Positions 16,670 to 25,842 are shown, numbered from the stretch's first letter. The stretch is 64,000 bases of DNA from Butyrivibrio sp. MC2013 (GCF_000424585.1 NZ_AUKE01000015.1:45692-109691); one strand, 5' to 3'. Made by a program: numbers and translations. Notes: generated by a model not told the origin, from the letters alone.

Positions 16670-18142
16670 ATGCGACTTAAGAGAAGATTGCAGGTGACAG
16701 CTGCTACCATGGTCATATTACCCATACTCCTTCTTACTATTGCCTTTCTGGTGATCGGCGGTATCATGAACAAGGGTAAGACCGGCAGTATTGCCTCAGA
16801 TAACAGGAGATTCGGCCGTATGGCTGAGGGGATATTTGCCAGGATAAGCCATGATATGGAGGATGATCCGGATATACTCTCAGATACGGTGTATCTGGAT
16901 AAGGTCAATGAAGAGCTGGGACGGGCAGGTGCATACCTTTTGGTAAGAAGAGGTGATGATCTGATATATAGCGGCAAGGAAGCTTATATGATAGATCCTC
17001 CTGACACGCTGCCTGAGTATACAGAGCTTAGTGACACCAGTAAGAGTATAGTATATAGTAAGGATTCGGAAAGCGGATCAGTAAGATGGTACAATTTCCG
17101 CTTTCCGGGCGGCGATGCGGGGACCATATTTATAATACTGAGTATCCAGTCGCTCATATCCCCGTCTTTTTTGGGATATATGTGCATAGCCATACTGGTG
17201 ATCATGATGGTCACCTCTTTCCTCCTTACAGGCTGGATCAGAGAGGGGATATTCAGACCTATTGATGAGCTGTCAAAGGGTATGCAGAAGATCACCGAAG
17301 GCAATTTTGATTTTCGCCTGAATGATAATCATGAAAAGGGCGAGATCGGTGAGATGTACAGGAGCTATGAGGATATGAGGCTCAGGCTCAAAGAATCCGC
17401 CGAGGAAAAACTGGAGCATGAGCATCAAAACAAGGAGCTTATAAGGAATATCTCCCATGACCTTAAGACTCCCATAACAACTATACGGGGCTATGCGGAA
17501 GGCCTTATGGAAGGAGTGGCTGCTACGCCTGAGAAGCAGCACAAATATCTAATGACCATCTACAATAAGGCCAATGATATGAATAATCTCATTAATGAGC
17601 TTACTCTTTATTCCTCTATAGATAACAATAGGATCCCTTATAATTTTCACAGGATCAATGTATGCGACTATTTTGGAGATTGCGTGGAAGAGCTGGGAAT
17701 GGACATGGAAGGAAGAGGTATCAAGCTCAATTATTCTAATCTGACCAGCCCGGATACCCTTGTAGTGGCAGATCCTGAGCAGATGAAGAGGGTCATCAAC
17801 AATATAGTATCCAACTCTGTGAAGTATATGGACAGGACTGACGGCAAGGGAGAGATCGATATCAGGATCCTGGATGAAGTAGATTCCATAAGAGTGGAGA
17901 TAGAGGATAACGGCAGAGGTATTCCTCAAAGAGACCTGGGCAATATATTCGAAAGGTTCTACAGGGCAGATTCTTCAAGGAACTCCAAGCATTCCGGTTC
18001 CGGCATAGGCCTGTCCATTGTAAAGAAGATAATAGAAGACCATGGAGGCTACATTTGGGCCACCAGTCATGAAGGCGAAGGGACTACAATGCATTTTGTC
18101 CTGAGAAAATATGTAGAAAAGATGGAGGATTATAATGAGTAG
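16670..18142 (+). CDS. Two-component sensor histidine kinase
   Basis: Membrane sensor that phosphorylates the adjacent response regulator. From ATG 16670: a membrane segment (about residues 10-32), an extracytoplasmic sensor of ~140 residues, a second membrane segment, HAMP (IFRPIDELSKGMQKITEGNF), the phosphoacceptor region NISHDLKTPITTIRGYAEG and an HATPase domain with NNIVSNSVKYM, DNGRGIP and GSGIGLSIVKKI. An upstream in-frame ATG at 16502 would add 56 residues of poor sequence; AGGA before 16670 and the membrane segment position favour the later start. It overlaps the regulator gene by eight bases. Signal unknown. Confidence 0.9.
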   Translation: MRLKRRLQVTAATMVILPILLLTIAFLVIGGIMNKGKTGSIASDNRRFGRMAEGIFARISHDMEDDPDILSDTVYLDKVNEELGRAGAYLLVRRGDDLIYSGKEAYMIDPPDTLPEYTELSDTSKSIVYSKDSESGSVRWYNFRFPGGDAGTIFIILSIQSLISPSFLGYMCIAILVIMMVTSFLLTGWIREGIFRPIDELSKGMQKITEGNFDFRLNDNHEKGEIGEMYRSYEDMRLRLKESAEEKLEHEHQNKELIRNISHDLKTPITTIRGYAEGLMEGVAATPEKQHKYLMTIYNKANDMNNLINELTLYSSIDNNRIPYNFHRINVCDYFGDCVEELGMDMEGRGIKLNYSNLTSPDTLVVADPEQMKRVINNIVSNSVKYMDRTDGKGEIDIRILDEVDSIRVEIEDNGRGIPQRDLGNIFERFYRADSSRNSKHSGSGIGLSIVKKIIEDHGGYIWATSHEGEGTTMHFVLRKYVEKMEDYNE

Positions 18143-18824
18143 AATACTGATTGTGGAAGACGAAGAGGCTATCGCTGATCTTGAGAAGGATTATCTGGAG
18201 CTGTCGGATTTTGAAGTAGTGATTGAGAACAGAGGTGATACAGGGCTGGAGAGGGCACTGGCAGAGGACTTTGATCTAATCGTTCTGGACCTGATGCTTC
18301 CCGGCATGGACGGCTTTGAGGTGTGCAAGCGTATCAGAGAAAAGAAGGATGTTCTGATCCTGATGGTATCCGCAAAGAAGGATGATATAGACAAGATAAG
18401 AGGTCTGGGCCTTGGCGCAGATGATTATATCACTAAGCCCTTCTCCCCTTCAGAGCTGGTGGCAAGGGTTAAGGCCCATCTTTCCCGCTATAGCAGGCTG
18501 GTGGGAACCGGTGCAGCAAAAAATGAGATGATAGAGATCAGAGGCCTGAAGATCGACAAGACCGCCAGAAGAGTATATGTGGACGGAGAAGAGAGAAACT
18601 TTACCACAAAGGAATTTGACCTGCTCACCTTCCTGGCGGAGAATCCCAATCATGTATATTCCAAGGAAGAGCTCTTCCGCAGAATATGGAACATGGACAG
18701 CATAGGCGATATTGCCACTGTGACAGTACATATCAAGAAGATACGTGAAAAGGTAGAAGCAGACAGCTCCAAGCCTCAGTATATAGAGACAATATGGGGC
18801 GTAGGCTATAGGTTCAGAGCATGA
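18135..18824 (+). CDS. OmpR/PhoB-family response regulator
   Basis: DNA-binding partner of the kinase just upstream. The receiver has the acidic pair VEDEEA, the phosphorylated Asp in LIVLDLMLPGMDGFEV (about residue 53), the switch Ser in LMVSAKKDD and Lys in YITKPFSP. The winged-helix C terminus ends with IETIWGVGYRFR, typical of the PhoB group. At 229 residues it has family length. The stop overlaps the next ATG (ATGA), so all three genes from 16670 form one operon. Targets are unknown. Confidence 0.95.
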   Translation: MSRILIVEDEEAIADLEKDYLELSDFEVVIENRGDTGLERALAEDFDLIVLDLMLPGMDGFEVCKRIREKKDVLILMVSAKKDDIDKIRGLGLGADDYITKPFSPSELVARVKAHLSRYSRLVGTGAAKNEMIEIRGLKIDKTARRVYVDGEERNFTTKEFDLLTFLAENPNHVYSKEELFRRIWNMDSIGDIATVTVHIKKIREKVEADSSKPQYIETIWGVGYRFRA

Positions 18825-19552
18825 AGATCCTCTATGAAGATGATGATATCCTGGTGGTGCACAAAGAGGCGGGCCTGGCAACGGAGTCTGCCAATATAAG
18901 GGAGGAAGACCTGGTCAGCCGCCTCAGGACCTATATCATACGTAAGAATAGAAAAGAGCGTACGGAGCAGCCCTTTGTAGGCCTGGTCCATAGGCTGGAT
19001 CAGCCAGTGGAGGGACTGCTCGTCGTAGCAAGAAACAGCAGGGCTGCGGCGGCGCTGTCAAGAGATCTGAAAGATAAGTCCACATCAGACAGCTTTAATA
19101 AACGGTATTACGCACTGGTAAAGGGAGAACCGGATAAGAGCATACCCCATATAGATAGTAAAGAGCTGGATAATGGCTATGTATATATAGAAGATATGAT
19201 CTGCAGGCTCCCTGAAGGAAAAGCCCTGGTGCTCCCGCCTTTGGGCGACTATCCTAAAGATGCCAAAAAGGCGTCTTTGGAATATAAGCTTATTAAAAAG
19301 GGAGAAAACGGGAGCCTTATGGACGTTCACCTGCTCACAGGCAGATTTCACCAGATAAGAGCTGAGATGTCGTATATGGGCTGCCCCATAACAGGAGACG
19401 TTAAATATGGCGGAGAGCCCCTTCCAAGGAGAAGCGGAATAGCTCTTTGTGCATACAGCCTCACCTTTAGGCATCCTGTGAGCGGCAGAGAGCTTAGCTT
19501 TGATATAGTTCCTGAGGGACAGCTCTTTAAGAGCTCCGGATATTTTGTATAA
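18821..19552 (+). CDS. RluA-family RNA pseudouridine synthase
   Basis: Converts uridine to pseudouridine in rRNA or tRNA. The catalytic motif GLVHRLDQPVEGLLVVAR holds the active-site Asp; GRFHQIRAEMSYMGCPITGDVKYGG is the second conserved block. There is no S4 domain, and 243 residues is short for RluA/RluD, as in many single-domain clostridial members. The link to the two-component operon is by overlap only. RNA target not predictable. Confidence 0.9.
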   Translation: MKILYEDDDILVVHKEAGLATESANIREEDLVSRLRTYIIRKNRKERTEQPFVGLVHRLDQPVEGLLVVARNSRAAAALSRDLKDKSTSDSFNKRYYALVKGEPDKSIPHIDSKELDNGYVYIEDMICRLPEGKALVLPPLGDYPKDAKKASLEYKLIKKGENGSLMDVHLLTGRFHQIRAEMSYMGCPITGDVKYGGEPLPRRSGIALCAYSLTFRHPVSGRELSFDIVPEGQLFKSSGYFV

Positions 19553-19940
19553 AACGCATATAACTATGAGGGATATTCCAGATGCCCTCAAATGCGGTTT
19601 AACGCGTAACTTTTAAAAAATCTTTTTTGTAAATGAGCTGATTTTTGGTGGAAATTATTCATGGGCTTTTGTGAAAAATGACTAGCAGTATAAAAAACGC
19701 TAGTCATTTTAAAATGCGTAAAAGTCAGCAATAACAAGGATTTTTGTTTGTGGAAACGTTTTGATAATCATAAGTATCTGAGGAAATATGCACCTGAAAT
19801 AAAAATATGATACATTGACTTTTGTTTTTTGGGGTTGTAAACTGCTAACGTTATCGATATTACGTTTTATTTTGTTTTTTGCTCCTATTTGTATGACTTC
19901 TATTAAGCAGGGAGGTAGGAGCGCAGTTTGGAGGTAAGAA
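19553..19940 (+). terminator. Gene-free region with terminator hairpin 19675-19710
   Basis: AAAATGACTAGC (19675-19686) pairs with GCTAGTCATTTT (19699-19710); flanking A and T runs make it work on either strand. Beyond it, the A+T-rich leader of the surface-protein gene follows; no clear promoter stands out, and GGAGGT (19930-19935) is the binding site of the next gene. Confidence 0.75.
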
Positions 19941-22900
19941 GTGAAAGGCATCAAATTGAAACTGGCAGCGGGTATGCTGGCTATCAGCATGGGTGTAGCT
20001 CTGGTAGCATCCAATCCCTTTACTGCTATGGCGGACAATGTTGAAGAAACAGAGGAAGCAGTAGCTGCTGTTCTTTCGGGCGAGGGAGAGACTGGCGAGG
20101 AATATCCCGAAGAAGAGATCATTGAAGAAGTAGAAGAAATCACTGAAAGTGTCAGTGATGGCAACCTTGAAGAGGAAGCTGAGCCGCAAATGGCTTTCAT
20201 GGCCCTTTCGGCAGAAGCAGTTCCCGAATATATATCTTCATATGAAGAGCTTAAGGCTGCTGTTAAGGCGCTGGTAGAGAGCGAGAACAGTTCTGCAGTA
20301 TTTAAGCTTTCAGGCGATGTGACATTTGACAACATCGGATATGAGCTTACTAATTATGAAGATAAACAGCTGGATATCACACTGGACCTTGACGGTCACA
20401 GCTTAAATGTCAGCAATACAGGCAATGCTGCATTTGTAGTTAAGGGCGGAAGCTCCATAACTCTTACAAACGGCAGTGTTAATATCACATCTACCAGCCG
20501 CGAGCTTTTCGAGCTCAATAACGGAAGCGTTGTGATCGACAATGTGTCTATCACAGGTGACAAAGCTGCAAGAGTAGTAGATACCCGTGGTGAGGCATCT
20601 CATCAGGTAACTATCAAGGATTCCACAATATCTGATTGTGGTAATGGCAGTACAAGTGCAGTAGTAGTAAATAATGGCAAGCTTGATGTTACAGGCTCTA
20701 CTTTTACAGGCTGCTCAGCAGGCGAAGGTGGTGCGATCAGAACAGAGAATACTACTCTGAACATCACAGATTCCATCTTTACATATAACAATGCAAGCTC
20801 TAAAGGCGGCGCTGTATTTACATACAACTGCCAAGTGACCTCAAGTGGCAATACATTCTCCAATAATAAGGCATCCAATACTGCATGGGGCAATGGTGGC
20901 GGTGCTGTCAGGACCGAGTATGGTACCTTTACAGAAAATGGCAGTAAGTACGAAGGCAATGTAGCTCTGGGCTCCGGCGGAGGATACAGCACCTGGGGAT
21001 CAGCAGTTACTATTAACTCCGGCACTTTCAGCAATAACACAGCAGTAGGACATGAGGGCGGCGGTATCGCATTCTTCTCATGTAACGCTACTATTAACGG
21101 CGCTGTGATCACAGGCAACAAGACCGGCTTTAATGAAGACGGCTCCATGAACAATAATTATCATGACTGGGGCGGCGGCGGAATCTTCGTAGCCGATAGT
21201 GCAACACTTAATATTCCCGGTTCATCTATTGTTAAGGAAAATACAGCATACGGAACAGGCGGCGGTGTAGCAGGTTGTGCTACAGGACGACTTTTCCTGG
21301 TAGGTGCTGAAGGCACAGGTGCAGCTCTTTTTGATAACGTAGCTTATCAGCAGAATTTCTCAGGTGAGACTTCCACTAAGAGTGAGGACCATACCTATGG
21401 TCAGCAGAGCCCTGTATTTATAAACGGTGGCTCCAATGACTATTCCTGCTTCCTCTCCTCAATGGTTACCAACCAGATGCTGGGTGGCTTTGAGAACTGG
21501 ACAGGTAGTATAGACGGAGAGCCCTTTACAGCAGACAGCAATCAGGATCAGACTATCAATTCCGCATATGTAATGGGACTGAATGCTCATCCCAGCGTAA
21601 GACCTGAGTCAGCAAGCGTTATGATCTATGGCAATATGGCAAATACACACGGTGGCGGAATCCTTAATAACGGTAAGACTATCCTTGGATCATCCACAGA
21701 GCTGGAGCAGAATAAGTCTCTTGAGCTCTCTGCGATCAAGGAACTGGTAAATCTCGAAGGTGCAAAGCAGGGCCTTGAAGGCCACAGCTTCTCCTTTGAA
21801 GTAAAGAACGAGCAGGGTGAAGTCGTATCTGAGGGTACTACAAAGGGCGACGGAACTATCGTATTTGACAGAAGACTGGCATTTAATGCAGCAGATGTGT
21901 CAGACGGACAGATCGTAACCTTCACACTTACAGAGAAGGCTTCATCTGATACTTCGGTTACAAATGATGAGACTTCCTATACTATCGCAGTTAAGGTATC
22001 TGAGGTAACAACTCAGGAGACTATCGGATCTGCTACTGTTACTCTTACAAGAGTATATTTTGAAGATGATGCGGTTACTGTAACAGCATCTGATGGAAGC
22101 GAAGTTGCATATACATTTGACAAGTCTGATGAGCAGCATGCAGCTGTTTTAAGGCTTGGCAGCGCTGACAATGCATCTTTCTCCAACCTCCTTGGCAGCC
22201 TTAACGAGAGCACATCAGTAACACTTGATGCTGTTAAGAAGCTGACCAATGACAAGGAGCCTACAGATGAAGCATTTGAAGAGCTTTCACTTGAAGGTTA
22301 CAGCTTCTCATTTACACTGATCGATGCAGAAGGCAATGAGGTAGCAAAGGGAGTTTCTGATGAAAGCGGTGCCATCAGCTTCTCAGATATCCTCTCATAT
22401 GATGTTGATGAAGTAGAGGATGGACAGACCTTTACATACTTCCTGGGCGAGGATGACTGTGATGATGAGACTATCATCAAGGATGAGACTATCTATACCA
22501 TCACAGTTACAGTATCGAAGACAACAACAGAAGAAGCATATAACAACGGTGTATATACAGTAAGCAGACTCTCTATTGCATCTGTAACAGTTACAGATCA
22601 GGCAGGCAACAGCTATGACGCAGTAGTTACACCTTCAGAGGATGGCAGCTCATATACTCTGAAGATCGGAAATGAGGAAAAGGCTACATTCACCAACGTC
22701 AAGAAGTCTACTAACAAGACATCCGGCGAGGAAGATGAGCCTAAGGATCCCAAGGATCCTAAAGATCCTAAGGATCCAAAGAAACCCACCGATCCTAAGA
22801 ATCCTACAGATCCCCAGAATCCCGGCAGTAATCCTCCCGGTGGCAATTCTGAGAATCCGGGAACCGGAACTACTACTACGACCGTAACTAATGACAACGG

Positions 22901-23090
22901 CGTGCTGGGAGCTCTCAGAGTCCTTAGCGACGAGGAAGTGCCTCTGGCTGCAGGCGTGCTTGGAGCTGCTCGAAGCAGACTTACAGGAGACAGCTTCAGC
23001 CTGGTAAGAGCCATTGTGATCATGGCATCTTCCATTGTACTTCTCTGCGCTGTGATCTTCGCAGGCAGAAAGCTTAGCAAGAAAAACTGA
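19941..23090 (+). CDS. Beta-helix surface adhesin with isopeptide pilin-type domains
   Basis: A 1049-residue cell-surface protein. A signal peptide is cleaved after AMA (residue 31); an acidic Glu-rich stretch follows. Residues ~100-560 are Asn/Gly/Thr-rich repeats such as GGAIRTENTTLNITDSIF, the pattern of a right-handed parallel beta-helix. Two tandem Spy0128/FctA-like domains follow (~595-750 and ~755-925); each keeps the pattern K-x-L, acidic TE or GED segment, and F-x-N that forms Lys-Asn isopeptide bonds. A PKDPKDP stalk comes next, then a membrane segment and basic tail. Instead of LPxTG the C terminus has VLGALR, VLGAAR and LTGDS, so anchoring is by the membrane or a non-standard sortase. 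GTG start with GGAGGT. Confidence 0.85.
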   Translation: MKGIKLKLAAGMLAISMGVALVASNPFTAMADNVEETEEAVAAVLSGEGETGEEYPEEEIIEEVEEITESVSDGNLEEEAEPQMAFMALSAEAVPEYISSYEELKAAVKALVESENSSAVFKLSGDVTFDNIGYELTNYEDKQLDITLDLDGHSLNVSNTGNAAFVVKGGSSITLTNGSVNITSTSRELFELNNGSVVIDNVSITGDKAARVVDTRGEASHQVTIKDSTISDCGNGSTSAVVVNNGKLDVTGSTFTGCSAGEGGAIRTENTTLNITDSIFTYNNASSKGGAVFTYNCQVTSSGNTFSNNKASNTAWGNGGGAVRTEYGTFTENGSKYEGNVALGSGGGYSTWGSAVTINSGTFSNNTAVGHEGGGIAFFSCNATINGAVITGNKTGFNEDGSMNNNYHDWGGGGIFVADSATLNIPGSSIVKENTAYGTGGGVAGCATGRLFLVGAEGTGAALFDNVAYQQNFSGETSTKSEDHTYGQQSPVFINGGSNDYSCFLSSMVTNQMLGGFENWTGSIDGEPFTADSNQDQTINSAYVMGLNAHPSVRPESASVMIYGNMANTHGGGILNNGKTILGSSTELEQNKSLELSAIKELVNLEGAKQGLEGHSFSFEVKNEQGEVVSEGTTKGDGTIVFDRRLAFNAADVSDGQIVTFTLTEKASSDTSVTNDETSYTIAVKVSEVTTQETIGSATVTLTRVYFEDDAVTVTASDGSEVAYTFDKSDEQHAAVLRLGSADNASFSNLLGSLNESTSVTLDAVKKLTNDKEPTDEAFEELSLEGYSFSFTLIDAEGNEVAKGVSDESGAISFSDILSYDVDEVEDGQTFTYFLGEDDCDDETIIKDETIYTITVTVSKTTTEEAYNNGVYTVSRLSIASVTVTDQAGNSYDAVVTPSEDGSSYTLKIGNEEKATFTNVKKSTNKTSGEEDEPKDPKDPKDPKDPKKPTDPKNPTDPQNPGSNPPGGNSENPGTGTTTTTVTNDNGVLGALRVLSDEEVPLAAGVLGAARSRLTGDSFSLVRAIVIMASSIVLLCAVIFAGRKLSKKN
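22743..22830 (+). repeat. 9-bp tandem repeats coding the PKD/PTD stalk
   Basis: Units of AAGGATCCC and variants (CCTAARGAT) repeat about nine times, giving PKDPKDPKDPKDPKKPTDP. Such repeats can change number by slippage and so vary the stalk length. Confidence 0.8.
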
Positions 23091-23103
23091 TAATAAATAA
23101 TAT

Positions 23104-23142
23104 AAACGGGATATCTCCTTTGCCGGAGGTATCCCGTTTTTT
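23104..23142 (+). terminator. Terminator of the surface-protein gene
   Basis: AAACGGGATATCTCC pairs with GGAGGTATCCCGTTT and is followed by a T-run. Strong. Confidence 0.9.
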
Positions 23143-23160
23143 GCATATGACAGGTACTGA

Positions 23161-23371
23161 GAGTAGCAGTTCACTCGCCAAAGGTGTTTATATGGCGCTG
23201 CTGCAGAAGATTTTTCCTCGCTCACACACTTCAAACAACTTTCTCGTGGGCGCTTAAAGGCTGTGATCTAAGAATAAGCAAAAACTACCATTTGAAGTGA
23301 ATGATTGCTGCGGAAAATAATCTTCTGTAGCAGCGCCATTTTGATCATTGTAGGCGAGTGAACAGTTACTT
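23161..23371. mobile_element. Long palindromic element with terminal inverted repeats (MITE-like)
   Basis: GTTCACTCGCC (23169-23179) is matched by GGCGAGTGAAC (23353-23363) and the match continues imperfectly outward. Inside, a 21-base arm at 23192-23212 matches the complement of 23319-23339 at 20 of 21 bases; a third nested pair is ACTTCAAA/TTTGAAGT. The element is about 210 bp with no gene. It sits between a terminator and the next promoter. A non-autonomous mobile element or a large RNA hairpin are both possible. Confidence 0.6.
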
Positions 23372-23390
23372 ATAGTGTGTCATAAAGTTT

Positions 23391-23432
23391 AAATGCAAAT
23401 GAGTTGCATTTGCGTTTGTATTATGCTACTAT
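23391..23432 (+). promoter_or_regulatory. Operator palindrome overlapping promoter of metal exporter
   Basis: AAATGCAA-ATGAG-TTGCATTT (23391-23411) is a perfect 8-5-8 palindrome. Its right arm holds a -35 (TTGCAT, 23404-23409), with TACTAT (23427-23432) 17 bases on as -10. A protein bound here would block transcription. The Fur-family gene at 24467 is the obvious candidate. Confidence 0.55.
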
Positions 23433-23524
23433 GTCTAGGTCGCAAATTATATATTCTTGGATAAATAGTCAATCCAAAATAGTTAAAACAATTATATGAG
23501 TAGATATATGACCGGAGGAAAATG

Positions 23525-24409
23525 ATGGAGACTATCATAGATATATTACTGGATACGATTACTGACGGGATAAAGATCCTGCCTTTTCTCTTTGTGACCT
23601 ACCTTCTTATGGAGCTGTTAGAGAAGCATACCAAGGACAGAGTGGGAGATATAGTAAGGAAGGCGGGTAAGCTGGGCCCCCTTTGGGGTGCTATACTTGG
23701 CGCGGTGCCTCAGTGCGGCTTCTCGGCAGCGGCTTCCAACCTTTATGCAGGAAGGGTTATTTCTGTAGGTACTATTATTGCCATATTCCTATCCACCTCT
23801 GATGAGATGCTGCCTCTTATGATCTCGGAGCATTATCCTGCGAGTAAGATCCTGCCTATTCTGGGCCTTAAGGCGCTGATAGGTATGATATACGGATTTA
23901 TCGTGGATATCGCTGCTGACAAGACCAGGGCCATCAGACACCAGATGAGAGAGGACTTTCGTATAGAGGAGCTTTGCGAGAGAGAGCATTGCCACTGTGA
24001 TGATGAAGAAGAGAGCGTGTTAAAGTCAGCTTTTATCCACACTCTTCACATATTTATATACGTGCTGGTACTGACACTTATTCTTAATGCTGTTATAGAG
24101 TTTATGGGCGAAGATGTGATAAAGAGCGTCATAATGGCTTATCCTCTGGCCGGTCACCTGATAGCGGGCCTCATAGGCCTTATTCCCAACTGTGCAGCTT
24201 CCATCATTATCACAGAGATATACATGGAGGGTATGATCAGTCTGGGTACCATGATGTCAGGGCTCCTGGTAGGAGCAGGAATAGGACTCCTCGTTTTATT
24301 CAGGGTCAATCCTGAAGTGAAGAGGAATATCCATATTACGGCTATCCTCTATTTCTGCGGTGTGACAGCAGGCGGCTTTATAGATATCATCAGCAGGATA
24401 CTGGGATAA
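23525..24409 (+). CDS. Putative heavy-metal or manganese exporter (ArsP_2-like)
   Basis: A multi-spanning membrane protein of about 294 residues with eight to ten hydrophobic segments. The two halves repeat the motif GAVPQCGFSAAASNLYAG and GLIPNCAASIIITEIYMEG, typical of the group called putative manganese transporters or ArsP_2 heavy-metal exporters. The central cytoplasmic loop has a metal-ligand cluster EREHCHCDDEEE. GGAGG lies six bases before ATG 23525; ATG 23522 is too close. A Fur-family regulator follows and a palindromic operator precedes, supporting a role in metal homeostasis. The metal itself is inferred, not shown. Confidence 0.75.
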   Translation: METIIDILLDTITDGIKILPFLFVTYLLMELLEKHTKDRVGDIVRKAGKLGPLWGAILGAVPQCGFSAAASNLYAGRVISVGTIIAIFLSTSDEMLPLMISEHYPASKILPILGLKALIGMIYGFIVDIAADKTRAIRHQMREDFRIEELCEREHCHCDDEEESVLKSAFIHTLHIFIYVLVLTLILNAVIEFMGEDVIKSVIMAYPLAGHLIAGLIGLIPNCAASIIITEIYMEGMISLGTMMSGLLVGAGIGLLVLFRVNPEVKRNIHITAILYFCGVTAGGFIDIISRILG

Positions 24410-24466
24410 GCTTATCCAAGGTGGCAGTGCTATACTGACTGAGGCATGAATAGTATGGAGGCTATA

Positions 24467-24919
24467 ATGAAGTGTAAGATACACGCAGAAACAATAGAGA
24501 GGCAAATGGAGCGCAACTGGCCATCCGGTGTCAAGAAGACCAGGCAAAGGACCGAGATATTCCAGATACTGGCGGCAGCAGGCAAGCCCCTGACGGCTAC
24601 TGAGATATACAGGCTTATCAATGAATCAAGGGAGGGTAAGCCTTACGCCTTTAGTACCATATACAGGTGTCTGCAGACTTTTGAGGCAGCAGGCATGCTG
24701 ATCAGGTCTATAGCGGTCACAGATGAGAATGCCATGTATGAGCTTAGGATGGAGCAGCACAGGCACTATGCTATATGCCTTTCCTGTCATGAGAGATTTC
24801 CTCTTCGCACCTGCTTTCTGGGAGACCTTAGGCAGATGCTGCCTGCAGATATGGACGGTTTTGAGATCACCGGCCATCAGATTGAGATCTATGGCTATTG
24901 CCCTGCTTGTGCGCAGTGA
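24467..24919 (+). CDS. Fur-family metal-responsive regulator
   Basis: A winged-helix repressor of about 150 residues. The DNA-binding half contains TRQRTEIFQILAAAGKPLTATEIY and FSTIYRCLQTFEAAGM. The C-terminal half keeps the HxH-type ligands in EQHRHYAICLSC and two CxxC pairs (CLSC, CPAC) for the structural zinc. Which branch (Fur, Zur, PerR, Mur) cannot be decided. TGGAGG five bases before ATG 24467 decides the start; the ATGs at 24446 and 24455 have none. It lies 57 bases after the exporter gene and probably controls it through the palindrome at 23391. Confidence 0.88.
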   Translation: MKCKIHAETIERQMERNWPSGVKKTRQRTEIFQILAAAGKPLTATEIYRLINESREGKPYAFSTIYRCLQTFEAAGMLIRSIAVTDENAMYELRMEQHRHYAICLSCHERFPLRTCFLGDLRQMLPADMDGFEITGHQIEIYGYCPACAQ

Positions 24920-24994
24920 TAGCTGTGGATCAGGCGGGCGCTGTGTGCTGCATTGTGGCAGATATAGAGCCCTGCACTCGAAAGGTTAGTATTT

Positions 24995-25687
24995 ATGAGG
25001 TATAGTAATATCATTCGGGGAGAGTTTATTTCACGCCCCAACCGCTTTATTGCCAAAGTACTGATAGATGGCAAGGAAGAGACTGTACATGTCAAGAATA
25101 CCGGCAGATGCAGAGAGCTTCTTGTTCCCGGGGCGAGAGTATATCTGGAAAAGTCTGATAATCCTGCCAGGAAGACCGCCTATGACCTGGTGGCCGTTAA
25201 GAAGGGCAGCCGTATGATCAATATGGACTCCCAGATTCCAAATGCAGCTGCCGAAGAATGGATCAGGTCCGGTGCTTTTAAAGACGAGATAGTCTACCTG
25301 AAAAGAGAAGTGGTATATGGCGATTCCAGATTTGACCTATATCTGGAATATATGGAAGATGGTATAGTCAGGAAGGCTTTTATGGAAGTCAAGGGAGTGA
25401 CCCTTGAGGATAACGGGGTGGTACGCTTTCCTGATGCGCCTACCAAAAGGGGGATCAAACATCTTAATGAGCTTGCAGCTGCGGCAAAAAACGGCTATGA
25501 AGCCTACATTCTCTTTGTGATACAGATGAAGGATGTGTTATATTTTGAAGCAGACAGGCAGATCCATAGTGATTTTGCAGACGCTCTCAAAACGGCAGCA
25601 GAGGCCGGCGTACATGTGCTGGCATATGACTGCGATGTTACGGCAGACAACATGGTGATCAGAGATCCGGTGAAGGTGCTATTATAA
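24995..25687 (+). CDS. sfsA: SfsA-family protein
   Basis: Named sugar fermentation stimulation protein; members have an OB-like N-terminal half and a nuclease-like C-terminal half that binds DNA. Conserved blocks are present: FISRPNRFIAKV, HVKNTGRCRELLVPG, YDLVAV, FMEVKGVTLE, FPDAPTKRGIKHL and LFVIQM. At 230 residues it is family-typical. True biological role is unsettled. It ends a few bases before the tRNA-Gly promoter. Confidence 0.92.
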   Translation: MRYSNIIRGEFISRPNRFIAKVLIDGKEETVHVKNTGRCRELLVPGARVYLEKSDNPARKTAYDLVAVKKGSRMINMDSQIPNAAAEEWIRSGAFKDEIVYLKREVVYGDSRFDLYLEYMEDGIVRKAFMEVKGVTLEDNGVVRFPDAPTKRGIKHLNELAAAAKNGYEAYILFVIQMKDVLYFEADRQIHSDFADALKTAAEAGVHVLAYDCDVTADNMVIRDPVKVLL

Positions 25688-25695
25688 ATATTATC

Positions 25696-25724
25696 TTGAC
25701 AAGGCTGCTGTATTTGGGTACAAT
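25696..25724 (+). promoter_or_regulatory. Promoter of tRNA-Gly
   Basis: TTGACA (25696-25701), 17 bases, TACAAT (25719-25724): near-consensus, start near 25731. Confidence 0.85.
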
Positions 25725-25735
25725 AGCTCTTGTTT

Positions 25736-25806
25736 GCAGGTGTAGTTCATTGGTAGAACACCAGCCTTCCAAGCTGGATAGGTGGGTTCGATTCCCATCA
25801 CCTGCT
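25736..25806 (+). tRNA. tRNA-Gly (anticodon TCC)
   Basis: A complete 71-nt cloverleaf: acceptor GCAGGTG with CACCTGC, D loop AGTTCATTGGTAGA, anticodon stem CCAGC/GCTGG with loop CTTCCAA, and T arm GGGTTCGATTCCC. The CCA end is not encoded. Confidence 0.96.
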
Positions 25807-25811
25807 TTTTT

Positions 25812-25842
25812 AAACCGCAAATATTTTATTTGCGGTTTTTTT
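25812..25842 (+). terminator. Terminator after tRNA-Gly
   Basis: AAACCGCAAATA pairs with TATTTGCGGTTT, followed by TTTT. Confidence 0.85.

Noticed and set aside
19941..23090. Autotransporter or chlamydial polymorphic outer membrane protein
   Set aside because: The beta-helix repeats look similar but the gene has Spy0128 domains, a single C-terminal helix and a Gram-positive setting.
22613..23234. Long - strand open frames opposite the adhesin C terminus
   Set aside because: They arise from the Pro-rich repeats and lack binding sites.
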